Positions 34,916-49,400 of a stretch of 64,000 bases of DNA are shown piece after piece. The stretch comes from Dugong dugon (lineage: Eukaryota > Chordata > Mammalia > Sirenia > Dugongidae). The position numbers were made by a program, and so were the translations under genes. Position 1 is the stretch's first letter, and each line of letters opens with the position of its first letter. The notes under the pieces are model-generated. The model did no database searches. It was given only the letters and a program-made list of their open reading frames with translations, and was not told the origin of the DNA. The DNA is taken from NCBI GenBank assembly GCA_030035585.1, contig CM057460.1, forward strand, positions 220,555,711 to 220,619,710, read 5' to 3'.

Positions 34916-35735
34916 GTCTCCACATATGCAGCCTAGGTTCCTGAACTCCAGTCTCGTACACTCAACTTCCTACTTGTTTGTCTAACACACATTTCAACAG
35001 CAACACGTCAAAAACTAGACACTCTGATTTCTTCCATCCAACTGCTTCATTGCATCCTTTCCCAACTCGGTGGCAGGGCCATTCTTTAACTGCTCAGTTC
35101 AAAAATCTTAGAGTTGTCCTTGACAACTTCATTTTTCTCACACCCATACCAACTCATCAGACAGTCCTACTGAATATATGCAGAATCTGTCTTATACTTA
35201 CCACCTCTACGGCTACCACCTTAGTCTAATCAACCTTCACCTCACACCTAGATTAGCTTTCTAGCAGGTTCCCTCTCTCCCTTTCTTCTCCTTTATCCTA
35301 TTCTCAGTACAGCAGTCAGAAGTCTCCTTTTATAACCTAAGCCAGGCCATATCACTTCTGTTTAAAATCATCCAGTTAGTCCCTATCTCATTCAGAAGAA
35401 AACCCCAAGTCTTTGCAACCCAAGTCTTGGTCTACTAGGCCATACATAAAATGTCCTTGCTCCTCCTGACCTCACCCTCTATTATTTGCTTGTAGTCACT
35501 CTATTCTAGCCACACTACCCGCTCTGCTATTTCTCAAGCTTGGTAGGTACACTTCCAATTGCTTTTGTTCTATCTGTTCCTTTTGCATAAAATGTTCTTT
35601 CCCAGATATCTGTTTGGCTATCTTGTACACCTCCATGTCTTTGTTCAAATCTCACCTTCTCAAAGAAGCCTTCCCTGACCACCCTGTTAAATCTTGTCCC
35701 AAAAACTGCCCCACTCACCACCAGCCATTTCTCAT
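34916..35735. repeat. ancient LINE-type remnant, family uncertain
   Basis: The run ending ttcaaatctcaccttctc, aaagaagccttccctgacc resembles the widespread old mammalian L2-like or L1M-like 3' sequence. Diverged throughout. Confidence 0.5.
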
Positions 35736-35739
35736 CTGA

Positions 35740-35922
35740 AGTTTGCGCTCAACTACTGACCTACAGGCTGGTGGTTCAAATCCACCCGATGGCAGTGGAT
35801 GAAAGTCCTGGCAATCTGCTTTCATAAGATTACAGCCAAGAAAACCCTGTGTATCACAGTTTTACTCTGTAACACATGGGGTTGCCATAAGTTGGAACCA
35901 ACTGAATGGAAACAGACTTTCA
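35740..35922 (+). repeat. AfroSINE, 5' end degraded
   Basis: ggctggtggttcaaatccac, then gaaagtcctggcaatctgc and tctgtaacacatggggttgc. Confidence 0.82.
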
Positions 35923-36381
35923 ATGGCACCTGGTCCTGCTTTTTTTTTTTTTCACTTTTAATTCCACTGTAATTTAACCTCTAGTTGGTTTCTGTCACTT
36001 AAAATAGAAAGGATCTGATTAATACTTTGATTTATGCCAGTCTGGCAAATGTTAAAAATAAAAGTTAATGATTAAAAGAACTTCTGTTTGTATTTATGTC
36101 TCCTAAAACTAGCACTAAAATATTCATAGCCATTTATCCAATGCTTATAATTCTGTCAGTTTTTCCTAGAGAGAATAACCTAAAATTCAGACAAAGGCCT
36201 ATGCATAAAGAAGTCCATTGACACACTTCATAATAATTAAATTCTAGAAATAAACTAAATATTTAAATTTTCACAATGTAGTTCATAGACCTCTAGGGCA
36301 CTTAATACCATTTCAGGGGGTTTGCAAGAAGAAAACTATTTTCTTTATAATAAAAAAGCCAACCAACCAAACAAACAAAAA
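35923..36381. other. intronic sequence, nothing recognised
   Basis: AT-rich; a T-run at about 35940-35951. Confidence 0.45.
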
Positions 36382-36527
36382 AAAACCCACTGCCGTTGAG
36401 TAGATTTCGACTCATAGCAACCCTACAGGACAGAGCAGAATGGTCCCATATGGTTTCCAAAGAGTGGCTTGTGGATTCGAACTGCTGATCTTTTGGTCAG
36501 CAGCTGCCATAGCTCTTTCACTATGTT
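36382..36527 (-). repeat. AfroSINE
   Basis: Plus-strand reading aaacccactgccgttgag, ctcatagcaaccctacagg, ggattcgaactgctgatc shows an inverted copy with a short A-rich 3' end. Confidence 0.9.
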
Positions 36528-37365
36528 GACATTGGCAGAAGCAGTGGTGGGTAAGACTACTGGGGCCTTAACATAAATCATGATAGTGGCACCAAAATGT
36601 ACTAGGAATCATCAGATTGGTTAAAACACAGTTTAAAACCAAACCAAACAAAGCTAGTTTCATTTAAGGATATCCTTGATGAAGCAATGTAAATAATAAT
36701 TTTATTAAATCTCCACCCTTGAGAGTTCATTCTACGTTCTGTGTTACAGAATGGGAAGAACACACAAAACATTTCTGCTGCCTACTGAGCATGATGGTTG
36801 TCTCAAAGAAAAGTGTTCATGCAGTTGTTTGAGTTGCAAGGGGGACTAGCTGCTGGCAATTCCATTATTACTTGAAAAAATGGCTGCCTACAAACTCTAG
36901 TTATTTAGACTTGTTATTTGGGAGACATTTCCTTCAAAGAGATAGAAATGAGCCTGCCACTCAAAGGATAACAACTGATAGCCTCTATTGCTGATAATAA
37001 AATTCAGAATTTCAAGCAAAAAATAGAATTCTGGAAACCTTGACTCTGAGGCTGGGAGCTTGACAGCTTCCTGATGCTTATAGACTTTTTTTTTGATACA
37101 ACCAACAGTGATATTAACAAATGCAATTTTTAAAATATTGTATAATAAATCGTGTCAACATTCGGAAGATCTGTACAACTCAGTGAACTAAAAAATGTTC
37201 AAAGGATCAATGTGGGTAAAATGCCCACTAAAGGTCATGATAGGCCCATCAAGTTTCAAGTAGAGGAGCACAAAACATTCATTGATATGGTTTCTGAGCC
37301 TCCATTGCAACCAACCTTTAAGACATGGCCATGCTTTTATTCTCTGCATAGTACTAAATAGTATA
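36528..37365. other. intronic sequence, nothing recognised
   Basis: 840 bp with no repeat or coding signal I can name. It may hold old, highly diverged repeats. Confidence 0.45.
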
Positions 37366-37522
37366 AGATACACTCTGGCTTATTTACTTGTTTTATTTGT
37401 CTCTCCTTACTGGAATGAGAGTTTCATGAGGAAAAAACTTTGTCTATCTTCTTCATCATTGTACTCCTCAGAGCTTAGAGTAGTGCACGGCATGGTGTAG
37501 ATACTCCATAAATGATGACTGG
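37366..37522 (+). repeat. L2-type LINE 3' end
   Basis: Pattern tggaatgagagtttcatgagg, then tgtactcctcagagcttagag and gtagatactccataaatgatg matches the old mammal-wide LINE2 3' terminus. Confidence 0.65.
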
Positions 37523-37821
37523 TAAAACACACACGATCATAAGGTGAAACATTATTCAGCTAGTTAAGCCTGGTTAGCCAAAAATTTCTAATGATTTGAG
37601 AAAAATTTTAAGGTATATCAGCATTAAAAACAATTCAAAATTATTTGTGTACATACATATCTATCATACAATACCTAATACAAATATAACAAACTACGTA
37701 TTTTATGTGTGTGTAGGTGTATAGGTGTTTCTAAAAAAGTAAAACTAACAGGGTTTGTGGAAAAATAAGACCATCAAATATCTATGAAATTTTGTAACCA
37801 GGTGCTACAAGATAATTACAG
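37523..37821. other. intronic sequence, nothing recognised
   Basis: AT-rich, short (GT)-rich patch near 37707-37725. Confidence 0.45.
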
Positions 37822-37988
37822 GTAGCTGGTGGCATAGTGGTTAACAGCTACGTCTGCTAACCAAAAGGTCGGCACTTCGAATCCACCAGGCGCTCCTTGG
37901 AAACTCTATGGGGCAGTTCTCCTCTGACCTAAAGGGTCGCTATGAATCAGAATTGACTCGATGGCAATGGGTTTGGTTTTGGGTTCGG
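37822..37988 (+). repeat. AfroSINE
   Basis: tagctggtggcatagtggtt, then gtctgctaaccaaaaggtc, cttcgaatccaccaggcg and cgatggcaatgggtttgg. Confidence 0.93.
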
Positions 37989-38325
37989 GGAAATAACTTG
38001 GGCAGCTCAGGCAGGCAGCTCAATGTGGCTGGAGGCTGCCTCCCTGGGTTTTTGAGATTGTTTTGTAACATACTAGCGCTGTTTTCATGACCTACTTTAT
38101 CTAGGTTATTTACATAATTGAAAATATCATTTCATCTTCAGTGGAAGAAAGTGACTTGGGCAATGGAAGAAATGGGTTTCCCTCAGGGTTTACCACTAAA
38201 AGCCTCGCATCCTTGTGTGGGTCTTTTCACTGTATTGGTCTTGACTGGTAAGGAGATTTGGGGTTGAGTTACATGATCCCCAAAGGTCATCCTGATGGTT
38301 AGAATCCATAATAGTTCAGGTCATG

Positions 38326-39043
38326 ATTTTTTTTTTTTTTATTGTTGTGCTTTAAGTGAAAGTTTACAATTCAAGTTAGTCTCTCATACAAAAATTTATA
38401 CATAATTGTTATGTGACGCTATGACAGCACACTCCTCCTTTCCACCCCGGATTTCTCATGTCCAGTCAACCAGCTCCTGACCCTCTCTGCCTTCTCATCT
38501 CTCCTCCGGACAGGAGCTTCCCATTTAGTCTCATGTATCTACTTGAGCTAAGAAGCATGCTCTTCATGAGTATCATTTTATGTCCCATAGTCCAGCCTAA
38601 TCTTTGTCTGAAGGGTTGGCCTCAGGAATGGTTTTAGTGCTGAGTAGACAGACAGTCCAGGGCCATGCTTTCTGAGGTTCCTCCAGTCTCAGTCAGACCA
38701 TTAAGTCTGGTCTTTTGACTAGAATTTGAGTTCTGCACCCCACTTTTCTCCCATTCCATCAGGGACTCTCTGTTGTGTTCCCTGTCAGCAATTATTGGTG
38801 GTAGCTGGGCACCATCTAGTTCTTCTGGTCTCAGGCTGATGAACTCTCTGATTTATGTGGCCCTTTCTGTCTCTTGGGCTAATACTTTCCTTGTGTCTAT
38901 GGTGTTCTTCATTCTCCTTTACTCCAGGTGGGCTGGGACCAATTGATGCATCTTAGATGGCCACTCATTAGCTTTTAAGACCCCAGACGCCAATCCCCAA
39001 AGTGGGATGCAGAACCTTCTTAATAAACTTTGTTATGCCTATT
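38326..39043 (-). mobile_element. 5'-truncated LINE-1, 3' UTR of a second subfamily
   Basis: Starts with a T-run (38326-38340), then gctttaagtgaaagtttac and on through aatggttttagtgctgag to tttgttatgcc. The 3' end differs from that of the 840, 20210 and 45525 copies but matches the L1 at 61208. Possible imperfect flanking repeat TCAGGTCA near 38312 and 39045. Confidence 0.85.
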
Positions 39044-39234
39044 GTCAGGTCAGGAAATTTAAGAGTCAGGAAAATTATCTGTGGGGTCCTTTAAACATAT
39101 GATTGCTACTTTGTTATTTTGACCTACTCATCTACTGAAGATGAGAAGTTTGTTTGAAGTCATCTTCCATTACAAAAAAAAAGTCTTCCACTTGGGTTCT
39201 AGGAGTACTCACTGTTAGGAGTTTTTAGGAAAAG

Positions 39235-39620
39235 AAAGATATATATTTTTGTTTGTTTGTTTTTTAATTTTACTTATTTTGTTGTTGCTGTTGATAATAT
39301 ACACAGCAAAATATACAATTCAATGGCTCTGCATGTACAATTCAGTGGCACTGATTATATTCTTTGAGTTGTGCAACCATTCTCACCCTCTTTTCTGAGT
39401 TGTTCCTCCCCCACTTAACATGAACTCACTGCCCCCTAAGGTTCCTGTCTAATCTTTTGAGTTGCTGTTGTCAATCTGATACCATACAGATAGTTCTTAA
39501 AAGAGCATAATGCTCAAGGCAGACTTTTTTTTATTAGTTAAGCTAAGCTATTGTTTGGTTTTACGAAGACTTCAGGAGATATTTTTGGTTTAAGGTTTAA
39601 AAATCAAGATAAATGTTTTT
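39235..39620 (-). mobile_element. LINE-1 3' UTR fragment, older
   Basis: gttgataatatacacagc, acaattcagtggcactg and ttgtgcaaccattctcacc on the plus strand are typical of inverted mammalian L1 3' ends. Limits uncertain. Confidence 0.55.
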
Positions 39621-39744
39621 TTAAAAACAAAAATCTGATAACTAAATAACCAAGCCAATGATGTACTTCTTTTATTTTCCCCTGTGGTAATGTTAAATAC
39701 ACATATCCTCTGGGGAGCCAAGCCAAAAATTAACATGAAAGGTA

Positions 39745-39852
39745 GATCACCAGGCCTTTCTTCTTTGTCTTAATCTGGAAGCTCTGCTGAAATCTGACCT
39801 CCATGGGTGTCTTGTAAAGATCCACTAGTAAGGGGAATAGAGATTCTAACGT
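39745..39852 (-). repeat. RTE-derived fragment
   Basis: accaggcctttcttctttg, then tctggaagctctgctgaaat matches the 5' module of the deleted RTE copies in inverted orientation. Confidence 0.65.
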
Positions 39853-39934
39853 GCTCCATCATTCTTCAGTCTTTATAACTATACTTCTCTAAACATGCAG
39901 AGTCTTTATAATTACAGCAATCCTAATCTTTGAT

Positions 39935-40067
39935 CTAGAAAGAAAGGTCTGGCAATCTACTTCCAAAACATCAGCCAATGAAAACCCTATGGATCACAAC
40001 GGTCCTATCCCATTGAGCATGGGGTTACCGTTGAGTCGGGGGCCAGCTCAGTGGAAGCTAACAACAA
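39935..40067 (+). repeat. fragment of a tRNA-Gly/RTE-type SINE body
   Basis: aagaaaggtctggcaatc, then tatggatcacaacggtcc and gtggaagctaacaacaa. Lies 76 bp from the Ig6 exon donor, so an insertion was tolerated very near the splice site. Confidence 0.75.
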
Positions 40068-40142
40068 TCTCTGGCTTGATGAAAACATTTGGGCCAGATA
40101 TGAGGAGCTGTGTGGGGGCGGGGAGGAATATTATAGAATTAC

Positions 40143-40418
40143 CTTTCACTGTCACATGAACACTCTGGCTTGTGGAGAGTTGCGGTTGAACCAGGACATT
40201 GCACGTGTACTCCCCCTCATCTACTTCCTTTTGTACATCCGAGAGTTTTAGAGTTCCATTGTTCTCAAATGCCACTTGGCGGTGGTTAAAAGGAAGCAGA
40301 TTAGAGTTCTTGTACCATTTGATGGAGTAATATGGATAGCCAATCACCCGACAGTGAATGTATGTATCCCGTCCTGCTATTGCTGTGATATTTTTCATTG
40401 GTCGAATGCTTGCAGGAC
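40143..40418 (-). CDS. DSCAM: DSCAM exon encoding immunoglobulin domain 6
   Basis: This 276-bp exon (92 codons, phase 1 at both ends) lies only 739 bp downstream of the Ig5 exon. It reads from [17 protein letters not shown] to SQSVHVTVK. The Ig cysteines are in [10 protein letters not shown] and GEYTCNVLV, and the core Trp is in IKWYKNS. Sequons KNIT and ENNGT are candidate N-glycosylation sites. The acceptor is tttatgtctctccag and the donor is gtaattc. The sequence matches remembered human DSCAM Ig6 (about residues 504-595) essentially exactly. The next exon should begin VPPFIQPFEF for Ig7; I did not find it in the remaining 40 kb, so the following intron is at least 40 kb. A SINE fragment ends about 76 bp past the donor. 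Confidence 0.97.
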
Positions 40419-42329
<1,911 letters not shown>

Positions 42330-42370
42330 CTATGAGTAGAAATCAACTCAATGGCAACGGGTTACACATA
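42330..42370 (+). repeat. AfroSINE tail fragment
   Basis: gttgctatgagtagaaatc, then aactcaatggcaacggg, the 3' end only. Confidence 0.65.
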
Positions 42371-42527
42371 TTTTAAAAAATGTATGAAAGAAGAAGAAAA
42401 ATGTATCAATAGGCCTACTGGCCTCAGGCATACAAATTAACACTATGACTGTTTTTCTAGATGTGAGTGAGTCGTGACATAACTAATCACATTCGACAGG
42501 ATTTCTGAGTCTGGCAATAAGCCTTGT

Positions 42528-42815
42528 CTGGAGGGAACTTTTTTTTTTTTCAATACAACCAAATAGCTGATAGGTTTTAAATACAGGCATCTGGGTGTAC
42601 CTGGAAATGGCAAGGATTCTTTCTGCATCGATTTTTCAATTTTTTTTTTATTGTACTTTAGATGAAGGTTTACAGAACAAATTATTTTATCACTGAACAA
42701 TTACTACACATATTGTTTTGTGACATTGGTTGCCAACCCCACAACATGTCAACACTCTCCCCTCCTCGACCTTGGGTTCCCCATTACCAGCTTTCCTGTC
42801 GGAGGGGACATTTTT
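42528..42815 (-). mobile_element. short LINE-1 end with possible 3' transduction
   Basis: 42640-42800 is an inverted single-unit L1 3' end (ttgtactttagatgaagg to agctttcctgtc). To its left, about 90 bp of non-L1 sequence is followed by a second T-run at 42539-42550. Near-repeats ggagggaac (42530-42538) and ggaggggac (starting about 42802) flank the whole. This layout fits an L1 that carried 3' flanking DNA. Confidence 0.5.
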
Positions 42816-42904
42816 TTGTTTTTGTTTTGTTTTGTTTTTTTTTAAAAAAAGGTTTTTGTGCTCAATTAAAGTGTTTGTCCCCTAAAGAAATATAATGACT
42901 AACA

Positions 42905-42985
42905 GATTTTTTTTTTTAGTTTTAAAATTTTTATTACAAAAGTAATACACATTTATTGTTTAAAAAATTGGAAATAGATAAGCAA
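42905..42985 (-). repeat. old LINE-1 3' end fragment
   Basis: aaatttttattacaaaagt, then aatacacatttattg is a common old L1 3' terminal motif. Confidence 0.5.
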
Positions 42986-43022
42986 AAGGATTGGGGGGGG
43001 GAGGGGTGACAACAAAACTGAG

Positions 43023-43190
43023 GAAAACCCAAAACCAAACTCATTGCTGTCCAGTTAATTCCAACTCACAGCGACCCTATAGGACAGAGTAGAACTGCCC
43101 CATAGGGTTTCCAAGGAGCAGTTGGTGGATTTGAACTCCTGATGTTTTGGTTAGCAGCTGGACTCTTAACCACTGCACCACCAGGGTTCC
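43023..43190 (-). repeat. AfroSINE with exact 11-bp target-site duplication
   Basis: Inverted copy, read on plus as aaaccaaactcattgctg ... agcagctggactcttaac then accagggttcc. ACAAAACTGAG occurs at 43012-43022 and 43191-43201. Confidence 0.97.
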
Positions 43191-43201
43191 ACAAAACTGA
43201 G

Positions 43202-43794
43202 AAGAGCCCCCATCCTGAGGAGAGAGTCACTCATCACACAAAATCTTTAGGCCTGTCTCTGGGGACAGTTAGACCTGCTGCACAAGGCTCTCGTGATGGT
43301 GGTGCTTCCATACAGCCCTCTACCTGTTTCTCATTCCAAAATTGCTGAAGGTTAGCTTCTTCATTCTGACTTTAAAAAGATTATTTGCATAATTAAAACA
43401 TCATTTCTCATATTCAGCTGAAGAAACTGACAAACTTTCAGGCAACTGGAGAATTCTCTTTAGCACATGTATTCCCAGATGCGTTCACGGGTAGTATATT
43501 CCGGTGTCTTTGGACTGCAAATATTTTTTTTTAATATCGAAGCTGAAAATACAACTTTATAAAATTAAAACGCAAGGCTTGTGCTTTTCCCTTTAAAACA
43601 CTGCAGACATTGCTTCATAATGTTCCACCTTAGCTTTACATAGAAGTTAGACATCATTCTGGTTGTTAAACTTTGCCCATAACCAATCATTGGTGCTTGG
43701 GAGTGTTGAGGTTATTTTACTTGTCCTTTTAAGTCAACATTTTTGCAGAATGTGTTTAACTCTAAGTGTCTCTGTACAGAGTTTTACACTAAGC
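43202..43794. other. intronic sequence, nothing recognised
   Basis: No repeat or coding signal I can name. Confidence 0.45.
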
Positions 43795-44265
43795 ACTGAA
43801 AACTCAAGTCTTCTGTTTGTTGTTGTTGTTAGTTGCCATGGAGCCTCATCCAACTCATGGTGACCCCATTATAATAAAATTGATACCTGCCGGGTCCTGC
43901 GCCATCTTCTGATCGTTGGCTTGAGTCCATCGTTGCAGCTATTGTGATGGTCTATCTCACTGAGCGTTCCCCTCGCTGACCCTCTACTTCTCCAGTGATC
44001 CGTCCCTCCTGATGATGTGTCAAAAGCAAGTGAGTTGAACTCTCTGACAATATTCTGTGATCGATACGGTTTTATTGGCTAATTTTCAGTAGATCATCAG
44101 GCCTTTCTTCTTAGTCTGTCTTAGTCTGGAAGTTCTGCTGAAACCTGAGTTCCACAGGTGACCCTGCTGGTATTTGAAATACCAGTGGCATAGCTTCCAG
44201 CATCACAAGAACACACAAGCCACCACAGTATGACAAACTGATAAAAGGGTGGTGGCTTAACTGTT
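43795..44265 (-). mobile_element. internally deleted RTE/BovB-type element
   Basis: Tail (GTT)n at 43818-43830 on the plus strand. The 3' module (gatggtctatctcactgag) is joined to the 5' module (attttcagtagatcatcagg, gtatttgaaataccagtgg) with the same junction sequence as the copy at 33010-33465. Confidence 0.82.
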
Positions 44266-44284
44266 CAGGAAAGTTTTCTTTTTT

Positions 44285-45520
44285 TCCAGTTATAATTTTT
44301 TGTTGGTAAAATTTACATACAGTGAATGCACAGATCTAAGGTGCACAAACAGATTTTTGTTAAATATATACACCTATGTAATCACCAACACAATCAAGAA
44401 CATTTCCATCACCTCGGAAAGTCCTCAAGGGTTCCTTCTAATCGATTCCCCACCCATTTTGCACACACAATCACGGTTCTAATTTCTATCACCATATATT
44501 ACTTTTGCCTGTTCTTGATCTTCAAATAAATGGAATCATAGTGTATGTACTCTTTTATACATACACTTACTTATTTATATATATAATAATATTTTTATTA
44601 TAGTAAAGTATACAGAAGACAACATTTGCCAATTCAACATTTTTCACAAGTAAAATTCAATAAAACCAATTACATCAATCATCTTGTACAATTATCAGCA
44701 GTATATGTTGCCAAACCACTGTTTAGGAAGCACTGAGTTTTCATTTATGGGTTTGGACATTTGTTTTTAACATTTTATCATGAAAAATTTCAAACATACC
44801 CAAACATACCCACACAAGTAGAGTGAGGACCCATCAAAAACTTCAGCTGACGGAATTTCTTGCCCTTTCTATGTCCATTTCCCCCTTGGATCAGTGTCAA
44901 GCAAATACTAATCCATAAATAGTTCAGTATGTATCTCTAAAAGTTAGACTCTTGTTAAAAACATAATCACATTGCCATTTTTACATCTGAAAAACTTAAT
45001 AATAACTCCTGAAGAACATCAAATATCTAATCAGTGTTAAAATTTACACTGTTGTCTCAGAATTTTTGTATTTACAAGTTTCTTTTTGGAATCTGTACTT
45101 GAACAGGTCCATGCAGTGCACATCTTTGATGTCTTTTAGGGTTTTGTAGCCTAAAGGTTTCTCTCTCTTCCCCTCCCTGCCCCTCCTTAAACTAACAACT
45201 AACATGTTACTAGTACTATAGGTTTTCCCACTTTTGGGGTTTTGCTGGGTTCATTCTGTAGGGTTGCTTAACATTTCATTGTCCCCTAAATGTTCCATAA
45301 AATGGCTATTAGATTCAGATCCTTGATCAGATTCAGTGTGACTTAATTAGGCAAGAATACTTCATAGACACTGGTGTGTACTTTCATCTCGAGCCACTTA
45401 ATGTTTGGCAGTCCCTCTTTTTTGTGATGTTAAGATCGAGTAGTGGATTCAGATATTGTCACCCTCATCCATTTTGACTTTTCCCCTCAGGTTTTCACCT
45501 GAAGTTCTTTGTAGATATGT
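44285..45520 (-). repeat. ancient interspersed repeats, families uncertain
   Basis: 44285-44550 (aatttacatacagtgaatgc, acacctatgtaatcacc) looks like an old inverted L1 3' UTR, and 44590-44710 like another L1 3' end. 44740-45520 (aatttcaaacatacccaaac, tatgtatctctaaaagtta, ttgatcagattcagtgtg) is a widespread old mammalian repeat I cannot name. Confidence 0.5.
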
Positions 45521-46479
45521 ATAGTATTTTAGATGAAGTTTACAGGGCAAACTAGTTTCTTATTAAACAATTAATACACATATTGTTTTGTGACATTGGT
45601 TGCCAACCTCACGACATGTCAACACTCTCCCTTTCTCGGCCTTGGGTTCCCTATTACCAGCTTTCCTGTCCCCTCCTGCCTTCTTGTCCTTGTCCCTAGG
45701 CTGGTGTGCCCCTTTAGTCTCGTTTTGTTTTATGGGCCTGTCTAATCTTTAGCTGAAGGGTGAACCTCAGGAGTGACTTCATTACTGAGCTAAAAGGGTG
45801 TTCGGGAGCCATATTCTCAGGATTTCTCCAGTCTCTGTCAGACCAGTAAGTCTGGTCTTTTTTGTGTGTGTGTGTGAGTTAGAATTTTGTTCTACATTTT
45901 TCTCCAGTTCTGTCTGGGACCCTCTATTGTGATCCATGTCAGAGTAGTCGGTTGTGGTAGCTGTGCACCATCTAGTTGTGTTGGACTCAGTCTGGTGGAG
46001 GCCATGGTTCGTTGTTGTGGTCCATAGTCCTTTGGACTAATCTTTCCCTTGTGTCTTTGATATTCTTCATTCTTCCTTGCTCCAGATGGGGTGAAACCAG
46101 GGGGTATCATAGATGGCAGCTCACAAGCTTTTAAGACCCCAGAAGCTACTCGCCAATGCAGAATGTAGAACATTTTTTTAGTAACCTATGTTATGCCAGT
46201 TAAGCTAGATGTTCCCCTAGACCATGGTCCCCACAGCCCTCCGCCCAGTAATTTGGTCCCTCAGGGAGTTTGGATATGTCTGTGGAACTTCAATGATCTT
46301 GCCTTGGACAAGTTGTGCTGGCTTCCCCAGTATTGTGTACTGTCTTACCCTTCACCAAAGTTACACTTACCTACTGTCTATTTACTGTTTATCTCTCTTA
46401 CCTCCCCTCCTTGTAAGCATCAAAGATTGTTTCTTTTTGTGTGTAAACCTTCACAAGAGTTTTTATAGTAATGGTCTCA

Positions 46480-49400
46480 TATAATATTTGTCCTTTCATA
46501 ATTGACTTATTTCACTCAGCATAATGCCCTCCAGATTCATCCATGTTGTGAGATGCTTCACAGATTCATCATTGTTCTTTATCTTTGCATAGCATTTCAT
46601 TGTGTGTATGTACCATAGTTTGTTTATCCATTCATCTGTTGATGGGCACCTAGGTTATTTCCATTTTTTTTGCTTTTGTGAACAATGTTGCAATGAACAT
46701 GGGTGTGCATATATATATTTGTGTGATGGCTCTTATTTCTCTAGGATATATTCCTAGGAGTGGAATTGCTGGATCATATGGTATTTCTTTATCTAGCTTT
46801 TTAAGGAGGTTCCATATTGTTTTCCAAAATGGTTGTACCATTTTGTATTCCCACCAGCAGTGCATAAGAGTTTCAATCTCCCCGCAGCCTCTGCAATATT
46901 AGTTATTTTCTGTTGTTTTGATTTGAGCAAGTAATGTAGGGGTAAGACGGTATCTCATTGTGCCTTTGGTTTGCATTTATCTAATGGCTAGTGATCACAA
47001 GTATTTCCTCATGTATTTGTCAGCTGCTTGAATGTCTTCTTTGGTGAAGTGTCTGTTCATATCCTTTGCCAATTTTTTAATTGGATTATTTGTGTTTTTG
47101 TTGTACAGGTGTTGGATTTTCCTGTAGATTTTAGAGATTAGACTTTTGTCAGATTTGTCTTAGCCAAATTTTTTTCCCAGTCTGTAGGTTCTCTTTTTAC
47201 TCTTTTGGTGGAGCCTTTGATGAGCATAAGTGTTAAATTTTTAGAAGATCCCAGTTATCTAGCTTATCTTCTGGTGTTTGTGTGTTGTTAGTTATGGTTT
47301 GCATCCTGTTAATGCTATATAGTAGGTCCTCTAGAATTGACCCTATTTTTTTTTTCTATGATCTTTATAGTTTCTGGTTTTATGTTTAGGTCTTTGATCC
47401 ATTTGGAATTAGCTTTTGTGTATGGTGTGAGGTATGGGTCATGTTTCTTTCTTTTTTTTTTTTTTTTTTTGCAGATGGATAGTCAGGTTTGCCAGTGCTA
47501 TTTGTTGAAAAGACTGTCTTTTCCTCATTTAATAGACTTTGGGCCCTTGTAGAAAATCAGGTGACCGTGGGTGGACGGATTTACATCTGGGTTCTCGATT
47601 CTGTTCCATTAGTCAATGTGTCTCTCATTGTACCAGTTCCAGGCTGTTTTGACTACGGTAGCTGTATAGTAGATTCTGAGGTCTGGTAGTGTGAGTCCTC
47701 CTACTTTATTCTTTTTCTTACAATACTGCTTTACTTATCCAGGGCCTCTTCCTTTTCCAAATAAAGTTAATGATTAGTTTTTTTCCATCTCTTTAAAGAA
47801 TGCTGTTGGTATTTGGGTTGGGATTGCATTGTATTTGTAGGTTGCTTTGGGTAGAATTGACACTTCCACAATGTTCGGTCTACCAATCCATGAGCATGGT
47901 ATGTTTTTCGATTTATGTAGTTTTCTTTTGGTTTCTTGCAGTAGTGTTCTGTAGTTTTCTTTGTATAGGTCTTTTATATCGCTGGTTAGATTTATTACTA
48001 AGTGCTTTATTTTTTTAGGGGTATTGTAAATGGTATTGTTTTCCTGATTTCCTTTTCATAGTTCTCTTTATTGGTGTATAGGAATTCAACTGATTTTTGT
48101 AAGTTTATCTTGTATCCTGCTACTCTGCTGAATGTTTCTGTTAGTTCCAGTAGCTTTCCCATGGAGTCATTTGGCTTCTCTATGTATAGTATCACATCAT
48201 CCACAAATAGAGATAGTTTTACTTCTGCCTTACCAATTTGGACACACTTTATTTCTTTTTCTTGCCTTACTGCTCTAGCTAGGACTTCCAGCACAATATT
48301 AAACAGAAGTGGTAATAAAGGGCATCCTTGTCTTGTTCCTGTCCTCAAGGGGAATGTTTTCAGGCTCTCTCCATTAAGAATGATGTTGGCTGTTGGTTTT
48401 GTATAGATGCCCTTTATTATGTTGAAGAATTTCCCTTCTATACCTATTTTATTGACAGTTTTTATCAGGGGTGGGTGCTGGACTTTGTTAAATGCCTTTT
48501 ATGCATTAATTGAGATGATCATGTGATTCCTTCATTTATATGGTGAATTATGTTGATTAATTTTCAAGTATTGAACCATCCTTGCATACCTGGTATGAAT
48601 CCCATTTGGTCGTGGTGTATTATTTTTTTGATATGACGCTGAATTCTATTGGCTAGAATTTTTGCATCTATATTCATGAGAGATATTGTTTTGTAATTGT
48701 CTTTTTTGTGGTATGTTTGCCTGATTTTGGTATCAGGGTTATGCTGGCTTCATAGAATGAATTTGGAAGTATCCCTTCCATTTCTACATTTTGAAATAGT
48801 TTGAGTATGTAAGCTCTTATCTGAATGGAAGAGTTCTCCGTTGAAACCATCTGGGCCAAGGCTTTTTTCTGTTTGGAGTTTTTTAAATTATCTTTCCAAT
48901 CTCTTCTCTTGTTATGGGTTTGTTCAGATTTTCAACTTCAGTTTGTGTTAGTTCTGGTAGGTACTGTGTTTCTAGAAATTTGTCCATTTCCTCTAGGTTT
49001 TCAAATTTGTTGGAGTATGGTTTTTCATAGTACTCTGTTATTATCCTTTTTATTTCATTTGGCTCTGTTGTAATGTCCCCCATTTCATTTCTTATTTGGG
49101 TTATTTGCATCCTCTCCTGTTTTTCTTTTGTCAATTTGGCCAACGGTTTGTCGATTTTGCTGATCCTTTCAAAGAAGCAACTTTTGGTTTTGTGGATTTT
49201 TTTGATTGTTTTTCTATTCTCTATTTCATTTATTTCTGTTATGAACTTTATTATTTCCTTTCTTCTAGTAGCTGTGTGCTTCTTTTGCTGTTCTCTATTT
49301 GCTCGAGTTGTGTAGCTTAATATTTTGATTTTGTCCCTTTCTTCTTTTTTGATGTGTGCATCTATTGCTATAAACTGACCTCTGAGCACTGCCTTTGCTG

